Below are positions 4,865-8,772 of a DNA stretch of 8,772 nucleotides, piece by piece (positions within the stretch are counted from its first letter, which is position 1; every line of letters starts with the position of its first letter). Under the pieces are notes generated by a model. That model was not told the origin of the DNA. It did no database searches and saw only the letters and a list, made by a program, of their open reading frames with translations. This DNA is from Deltaproteobacteria bacterium. GTDB taxonomy: Bacteria; Desulfobacterota; Syntrophobacteria; BM002. The translations under genes and the position numbers were made by a program. The DNA lies in assembly GCA_020350905.1 (NCBI GenBank), contig CP070843.1, positions 2,795,720 through 2,804,491 on the forward strand, in the 5' to 3' direction.

Positions 4865-5986
4865 ATGTCGGCTGTTTCAGTTCGCTACAGGCAGAAGAAA
4901 AGAGGAAAACTGAGGGAGGGTTTTACCACCGGAACCGCGGCCGCGGCTGCCACGAAGAGTGCACTTCAGCTCCTGTTGACCGGTTTGCCACTACATCCAA
5001 TCTCAGTGACTCTTCCTGAAGGCAGAGTCCTGAGTGTTTCTCTGCGCCGAAGCCACCTGAACGAAAATACTTCACTATGCTCGGTTGTCAAGGATGCAGG
5101 AGATGATCCCGATGTGACCCACGGCGCAGAGATTGGAGCGCGGGTTCGGATCCTGGGGTCAACGAAAGGTAAAACTGAAATCGTGTACAAGGCCGGAGAA
5201 GGGGTTGGTGAGGTTACCAAGCCAGGACTGCCTGTAAAGGTGGGTGAGCCCGCCATCAATCCGGTGCCCAGGCAGATGATCCAGTGGGCGGTAGAAGAAG
5301 TGCTGGACGCTTGTGAAGCTGGCAGGGACAAACGAGTTGAGGTTGAAGTTTTTGTCACCGGCGGCGAAGCTCTAGCCAAGAAGACACTTAACCCCAGGCT
5401 GGGAGTTCTGGGCGGCCTCTCCATCCTGGGCACCAGTGGAATTGTCCGCCCGCTATCACACCAGGCGTACAAGGAAACCATAGAGGCGGCACTGTCGGTG
5501 GCACGAGCTGCGGGCCGCGAACTAGTGCTGAGTACCGGCGGCAAGAGCGAACGATTTGCCAGGCGACTGCTCACCACCCTACCTGAGGAATGCTTTGTCC
5601 AGGTTGCTGACTTCTATGGATTTGGCTTGGAGACAGCAGGTAAACTGGGCTTTACCAAGGTCACTCACTCGGTCTTTATTGGCAAACTGGTAAAAATGGC
5701 CATGGGGCTGCACTATACCCACGCCAGCAGCGCCAACATGGATCTTGGTATTTTACGGGAGATGGCTCGGGAGGCCGGAGAGTCCGAGGAACTAATAGAA
5801 AGGCTGGTCGGAGCAAACACTGCCAGGCATGCCCTCGAGATCATGCAGGAGACGGGAAGCACAGAGAGCATTATTCCCAAGCTTTCAGAAAAAGCCATGG
5901 AAATGAGCAGGAACCATTCCCAAGGCAAACTGGACATTCATTTGTTTTTGTTTGACTATAATGGACAAGTCATCTTTACAGCGTAG
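4865..5986 (+). CDS. cbiD: Cobalt-precorrin-5B C1-methyltransferase
   Basis: A 373-residue protein, normal for CbiD. It methylates C1 of cobalt-precorrin-5B with S-adenosylmethionine, giving cobalt-precorrin-6A, and is a hallmark of the anaerobic route. Family signatures run in order: LREGFTTGTAAAAATKSA near the start (16-33), KDAGDDPDVTHGAEI (D77-D83 core), VFVTGGEALAKKTLNPRLG, GGLSILGTSGIVRPLS (183-198), STGGKSERFAR, and HYTHASSANMDLGIL in the last third. ATG 4865 is 10 bases after AGGGTGG (4848-4854), a moderate ribosome binding site at a slightly long distance. The gene follows a repeat-filled 285-bp gap after cbiC and ends in a hairpin that starts on the last base of its stop codon. Confidence 0.95.
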   Translation: MSAVSVRYRQKKRGKLREGFTTGTAAAAATKSALQLLLTGLPLHPISVTLPEGRVLSVSLRRSHLNENTSLCSVVKDAGDDPDVTHGAEIGARVRILGSTKGKTEIVYKAGEGVGEVTKPGLPVKVGEPAINPVPRQMIQWAVEEVLDACEAGRDKRVEVEVFVTGGEALAKKTLNPRLGVLGGLSILGTSGIVRPLSHQAYKETIEAALSVARAAGRELVLSTGGKSERFARRLLTTLPEECFVQVADFYGFGLETAGKLGFTKVTHSVFIGKLVKMAMGLHYTHASSANMDLGILREMAREAGESEELIERLVGANTARHALEIMQETGSTESIIPKLSEKAMEMSRNHSQGKLDIHLFLFDYNGQVIFTA

Positions 5987-6004
5987 GATGGGCAGTACCC
6001 ATCC
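5986..6004. repeat. Perfect hairpin at the cbiD stop codon
   Basis: GGATGGG (5986-5992) and CCCATCC (5998-6004) pair perfectly around CAGTA. The first base is the G of the cbiD TAG. There is no following T-run, so it is an atypical terminator; it more likely belongs to the common dispersed 'GTAGGATGGGCA' type of intergenic palindrome, and may also protect the mRNA 3' end. Confidence 0.55.
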
Positions 6005-6016
6005 TGCTTACATTCG

Positions 6017-6067
6017 AAATCCGAAACAAGTCCGGAGGACCAATTTCGATATTCTTATTTCGGATTT
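6017..6067. repeat. Inverted repeat AAATCCGAAA / TTTCGGATTT
   Basis: Two perfect 10-bp arms (6017-6026 and 6058-6067) are separated by 31 bases in the 132-bp gap between cbiD and cbiET. The arm sequence belongs to the same 'aatccgaaatc' word family as the tandem repeat at 2161-2184. Function is not evident. Confidence 0.65.
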
Positions 6068-6118
6068 GCGGGTTGCCGCAAAGCTGAAATATCAGTAAAC
6101 ACACGGGAAAGGATCGCA

Positions 6119-7348
6119 ATGAGTGAGGTGATAGTGGTGGGCACGGGTGTTGGTCCTGAAGACCTGACCGAAGCGCACCGGGAGGCTATTGAGGCAGCCG
6201 AACTGCTGGTGGGTGGTAAACGTCAACTCGCCGTTTTCTCTGGATTGAGCGCGACAACCTGGGTCCTGGGCGCAAATCCTGCCACGACCCTGGAGACGGT
6301 GAAACAGGAGGCCGTCGGCAAGCGAGTGGTGATCCTGGCTTCGGGAGATCCTCTTTTTTTTGGCATCGGCAACCTGTCTGTGAAGGTTTTTGGCCGTGAA
6401 AACGTTTCGTTTCTTCCCAATGTTACCGCCCTGCAAAAAACATTTGCTCGGCTCAAGTTGCCGTGGAACGAAGCTCGAGCCATTAGTGTGCACGGACGTA
6501 AGCCCATGGAATACTTTCCTGCGCTTGCCGATCCAGGGTGCATTGCCATCTATACAGACCCGAAAAACACGCCGGATCGGCTGGCAAAGTTACTCCTTGA
6601 ATTTGGCATGGCCAACCGCAAAGTGGCAGTGGTGGAGGAGATAGGCTCAAAGGAAGAGCAGTGTTGGGAGACCGATCTTGTGACCGCTGCCAGGAAGCAA
6701 TTTGCCCCGCTCAATGTAATGGTCCTCTACCCGCTTGAAGAACAGCAAGGAACAGTCAGGTTTGGTCTTGAAGACGAACTTTTTAGGAAGGAGAAATCCC
6801 TGATCACGAAAAAGGAAGCACGCGCCCTGATTCTGGCCGAACTTCAAATAAGAGAAGATGAGGTCATGTGGGATGTGGGAGCAGGTTCTGGTTCAGTGGG
6901 GATTGAGGCGGTCACGATTGCACCCGGCTTGAGGGTATACGCCGTCGAGAAGGAAAAAAGCAGATTAGAAATGATCAGGGAGAATTCACAGCGGCTGGGA
7001 GGCTTCGGGGTCAGAACTGTTTTGGGCGAGGCACCTGGTGCTCTGCAGGATTTGCCTGACCCTGATCGGGTATTTGTCGGCGGTAGTGGCGGCAGCCTTG
7101 CCGACATTCTGAAGGTTGTAGAAAAACGGCTCCAGCCGGGAGGTCGAGTGGTGGTGAGTGTGGTCACCCCGGAAACTCTTGGCCGAGCCCTGAAATTTGT
7201 GGAGCACACTGAGCTTGCCCACGAGTGGCTGCTGTTGCAAGTGAGTCGCACTGTTCCCATCGAGTCGGGTAAGAAAGAGAACCAGGGTGCACTCATGAGT
7301 CGCTTCCAGCCGCAAACACCGCTCTTCCTTCTCAGTCTCTGGCGCTGA
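6119..7348 (+). CDS. cbiET: CbiE-CbiT fusion (cobalt-precorrin-7 C5- and -6B C15-methyltransferase)
   Basis: A 409-residue two-domain enzyme, the same domain order as CobL of the aerobic route. Residues 1 to about 210 are CbiE, a tetrapyrrole methylase: VIVVGTGVGPEDLT at the start, VVILASGDPLFFGIG, then NVTALQKTFARLKLPW and ISVHGR. Residues 225-409 are CbiT, a Rossmann-type methyltransferase: ITKKEARALIL (from 229), the SAM-binding DVGAGSGSVGIEA (252-264), VYAVEKEK, and FVGGSGGSLADILKVVEKRLQPGGRVVVSVVTPE. Together they methylate C15 with loss of the C12 acetate carboxylate and methylate C5, delivering cobalt-precorrin-8 to CbiC. ATG 6119 follows AAAGGA with five bases between. The fusion is common and presumably channels the intermediate. 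It starts 132 bp after cbiD. Confidence 0.93.
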   Translation: MSEVIVVGTGVGPEDLTEAHREAIEAAELLVGGKRQLAVFSGLSATTWVLGANPATTLETVKQEAVGKRVVILASGDPLFFGIGNLSVKVFGRENVSFLPNVTALQKTFARLKLPWNEARAISVHGRKPMEYFPALADPGCIAIYTDPKNTPDRLAKLLLEFGMANRKVAVVEEIGSKEEQCWETDLVTAARKQFAPLNVMVLYPLEEQQGTVRFGLEDELFRKEKSLITKKEARALILAELQIREDEVMWDVGAGSGSVGIEAVTIAPGLRVYAVEKEKSRLEMIRENSQRLGGFGVRTVLGEAPGALQDLPDPDRVFVGGSGGSLADILKVVEKRLQPGGRVVVSVVTPETLGRALKFVEHTELAHEWLLLQVSRTVPIESGKKENQGALMSRFQPQTPLFLLSLWR

Positions 7349-7367
7349 GCGACAAACGAGGGTAGGA

Positions 7368-7400
7368 TTAACCACGAAGGACACGAAGGGCACAAAGAGA
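7368..7400 (+). repeat. Dispersed AACCACGAAG repeat, copy 3
   Basis: TTAACCACGAAGGACACGAA then GGGCACAAAGAGA: the same module and orientation as 4591-4622, here 20 bp after the cbiET stop. A third copy within 3 kb, again in a gap, supports a dispersed repeat family. Confidence 0.75.
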
Positions 7401-7424
7401 TGCAATTTCAGATTGTTGATTGCA

Positions 7425-7474
7425 GGTTGCAGATTGGGAAAACTTCCAGTTCCCCTTGGTGTCAATCTGCAATC
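7425..7474. repeat. Inverted repeat GGTTGCAGATTG / CAATCTGCAATC
   Basis: Arms at 7425-7436 and 7463-7474 pair over 12 bases (TTGCAGATTG / CAATCTGCAA perfect, then one G-T and one G-C) across a 26-base loop. No T-run follows. It lies in the 187-bp gap before cbiFG and could act as a processing or stability hairpin, or merely be a repeat relic. Confidence 0.6.
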
Positions 7475-7535
7475 TAAAGTCTCAAATATCCCTCGCGTTC
7501 TTCGGGGTTTGTTCCCACCCTTCGCATAGGTACTG

Positions 7536-8772
7536 GTGGAGGACCGAAAGCTGAAAGAGATCGAACGGGGCAAAGTCTATTTTATTGGGGCAGGTCCGGG
7601 TGACCCGGAACTGATCACAGTACGTGGTGCTAACATCATTAAGGCCGCAGACCTGATCGTCTACGCCGGCTCCTTGGTGCCGAATACTCTTTTGGCCCAG
7701 GCGAAGGAAAGGGCAAAAATCCATGACAGCTCCAGTCTTAGCCTGGAGGAGACCCATGCGCTTCTCGCTGAAGGTGTCGGAAAAGACCTTATTGTAGCCC
7801 GGGTCCACACGGGCGATCCAGCATTATACGGTGCCATTCAGGAGCAAATCCAGTTACTGCAAGAGGATGGGATACCATGTGAGGTGGTGCCCGGAGTCAC
7901 GGCGGCCTTTGCGGCTGCGGCTACCCTTGGGCGGCAGTTCACTCAGCCCGGCGGTAGCCAGACCCTGATTTTCACGAGACTGGCAGGACGGACGCCGGTC
8001 CCTGAGAGCGAGAATCTGAGTGGGCTTGCTCAGCACCGATCAACTATGGTTGTTTATCTCAGCGTAACCCGAATTCGTGAAGTGGTGGCAGAGCTAGAGC
8101 AAGGATATCCGGCCGACACTCCGGTGGTAGTCGCTTATCGGGTGGGCTGGCCGGAGGAAAGATTTATCCACGGCAAGCTGGATGATATTGCCCAGAGGGT
8201 GAAGGAAAGCGGGATAGAGAGACAGGCGGTGATCTTGGTAGGTGAAGCATTGATGGGAGAATTAAAGGCTCGCAGCAAACTGTACGATCCCACCTTTGAC
8301 CACGGCTTCCGGACGTCTCAGCAGGAGGGAGAAGCTGGGCCGCAGGGTGTGGCAGTGATTGCACTGACTCCTGGAGGAAGCGAGCTGGCCGCTAACCTAG
8401 CCGCCAACATTGAAGGGACCACCCTCTACCTGCCAAAGAAAGAAAGCTCTGGGTTTGCGGAAGCGCACGGTTTTACTGATTTCAAAACCACTTTTGTCAG
8501 CTGTTTCAATAAACATAAAGGGCTTGTGTGTGTAATGGCCACCGGTATCGTAGTGCGGCTTCTTCCTTCCTTGCTGGAGGGAAAGGAAAGCGATCCGGCC
8601 GTGGTGGTGGTTGATGAGATGGGTCGCAATGCAATTAGCCTTCTTTCCGGACATCTTGGAGGCGCCAACCGTCTGGCCAGAGAGGTGGCGGCTGTTACCG
8701 GCGGTCAACCGGTAATCACCACAGCCACAGATGTCCAGGGAAAGCTCAGTTTTGATGAACTGGCCGAGTGCG
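7536..8772 (+). CDS. cbiFG: CbiF-CbiG fusion (C11-methyltransferase / cobalt-precorrin-5A hydrolase), 3' end outside window
   Basis: One uninterrupted frame of 412 codons reaches the window edge. Residues 13 to about 260 are CbiF, which methylates C11 of cobalt-precorrin-4: KVYFIGAGPGDPELITVRG, YAGSLVP, ARVHTGDPALYGAIQEQI, EVVPGVTAAFAAAATLG, GGSQTLIFTRLAGRTPVP and VVVAYRVGWPEERFIHG. From about 271 it becomes CbiG, which opens the ring lactone and releases acetaldehyde: GVAVIALTPGG, CVMATGIVVRLLPSLL, VVVVDEMGRNAISLLSGH, LGGANRLAREVAA and PVITTATD. No stop or start lies between the domains, so this is a true fusion joining consecutive steps. The frame has no ATG start. An in-frame TAG at 7527 limits it; GTG 7536 is the only usual start but has a weak ribosome binding site (AGGT 7528-7531). 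GGAGGA (7538-7543) is placed ideally for a CTG at 7551, which also gives the typical CbiF N-terminus. Confidence 0.9.
   Translation, partial: MEDRKLKEIERGKVYFIGAGPGDPELITVRGANIIKAADLIVYAGSLVPNTLLAQAKERAKIHDSSSLSLEETHALLAEGVGKDLIVARVHTGDPALYGAIQEQIQLLQEDGIPCEVVPGVTAAFAAAATLGRQFTQPGGSQTLIFTRLAGRTPVPESENLSGLAQHRSTMVVYLSVTRIREVVAELEQGYPADTPVVVAYRVGWPEERFIHGKLDDIAQRVKESGIERQAVILVGEALMGELKARSKLYDPTFDHGFRTSQQEGEAGPQGVAVIALTPGGSELAANLAANIEGTTLYLPKKESSGFAEAHGFTDFKTTFVSCFNKHKGLVCVMATGIVVRLLPSLLEGKESDPAVVVVDEMGRNAISLLSGHLGGANRLAREVAAVTGGQPVITTATDVQGKLSFDELAEC

Noticed and set aside
4680..5019. Two plus-strand frames in the cbiC-cbiD gap running into cbiD
   Set aside because: They translate the inverted AACCACGAAG repeat and overlap the true CbiD N-terminus in wrong frames.
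4966..5577. 203-residue minus-strand frame inside cbiD
   Set aside because: Ser/Pro/Thr/Arg-rich shadow of the coding strand, fully inside a confident gene.
6844..7395. Minus-strand frames of 183 and 195 residues over the CbiT domain
   Set aside because: Shadow frames of cbiET with no ribosome binding site or domain.

Overview
The window reads as a chromosomal segment of an anaerobe. The anaerobic (cobalt-early) cobalamin route is present: cbiA, cbiC, cbiD, a cbiE-cbiT fusion and a cbiF-cbiG fusion that runs off the right edge. CbiD and CbiG belong to the oxygen-independent branch. A probable selenoprotein also points to an anaerobe that inserts selenocysteine. Together with the short intergenic repeats, this fits a Desulfobacterota-like (former deltaproteobacterial) or similar anaerobic lineage. 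That placement is inference; no rRNA or marker gene is present.

Layout, all genes on the + strand. Positions 1-637 hold no convincing gene, only inverted repeats. Positions 638-898 encode an 86-residue AhpD/carboxymuconolactone-decarboxylase-like protein whose frame is crossed by a UGA at 767-769, exactly at the second position of a CxxC redox motif (CYP-U). A candidate bacterial SECIS hairpin follows at once. Positions 943-1838 form a compact unit: a promoter overlapped by palindromes, an ArsR-type repressor with a Cys-rich plus coiled-coil tail, a 66-residue protein built from the same tail module, and a 36-residue Cys-rich peptide started by GTG. Both small genes have very long Shine-Dalgarno sequences. 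Positions 1839-2374 are mostly gene-free, with a tandem repeat and then a palindrome-overlapped promoter candidate for the cbi genes.

Positions 2375-8772 are the corrin ring genes. CbiF and CbiG act around C11 methylation and ring opening, CbiD methylates C1, CbiT and CbiE methylate and decarboxylate around C15 and C5, CbiC moves the C11 methyl to C12, and CbiA amidates the a and c side chains. The genes are co-directional but separated by 130-290 bp gaps, each holding short repeats or hairpins. cbiH, cbiJ, cbiL and a chelatase are not visible and may lie downstream.

The most interesting part is the left third: an apparently unannotated selenoprotein beside a thiol-rich regulator whose tail is duplicated as a free-standing small protein. 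The cbi cluster is recognisable biology with two fusions.
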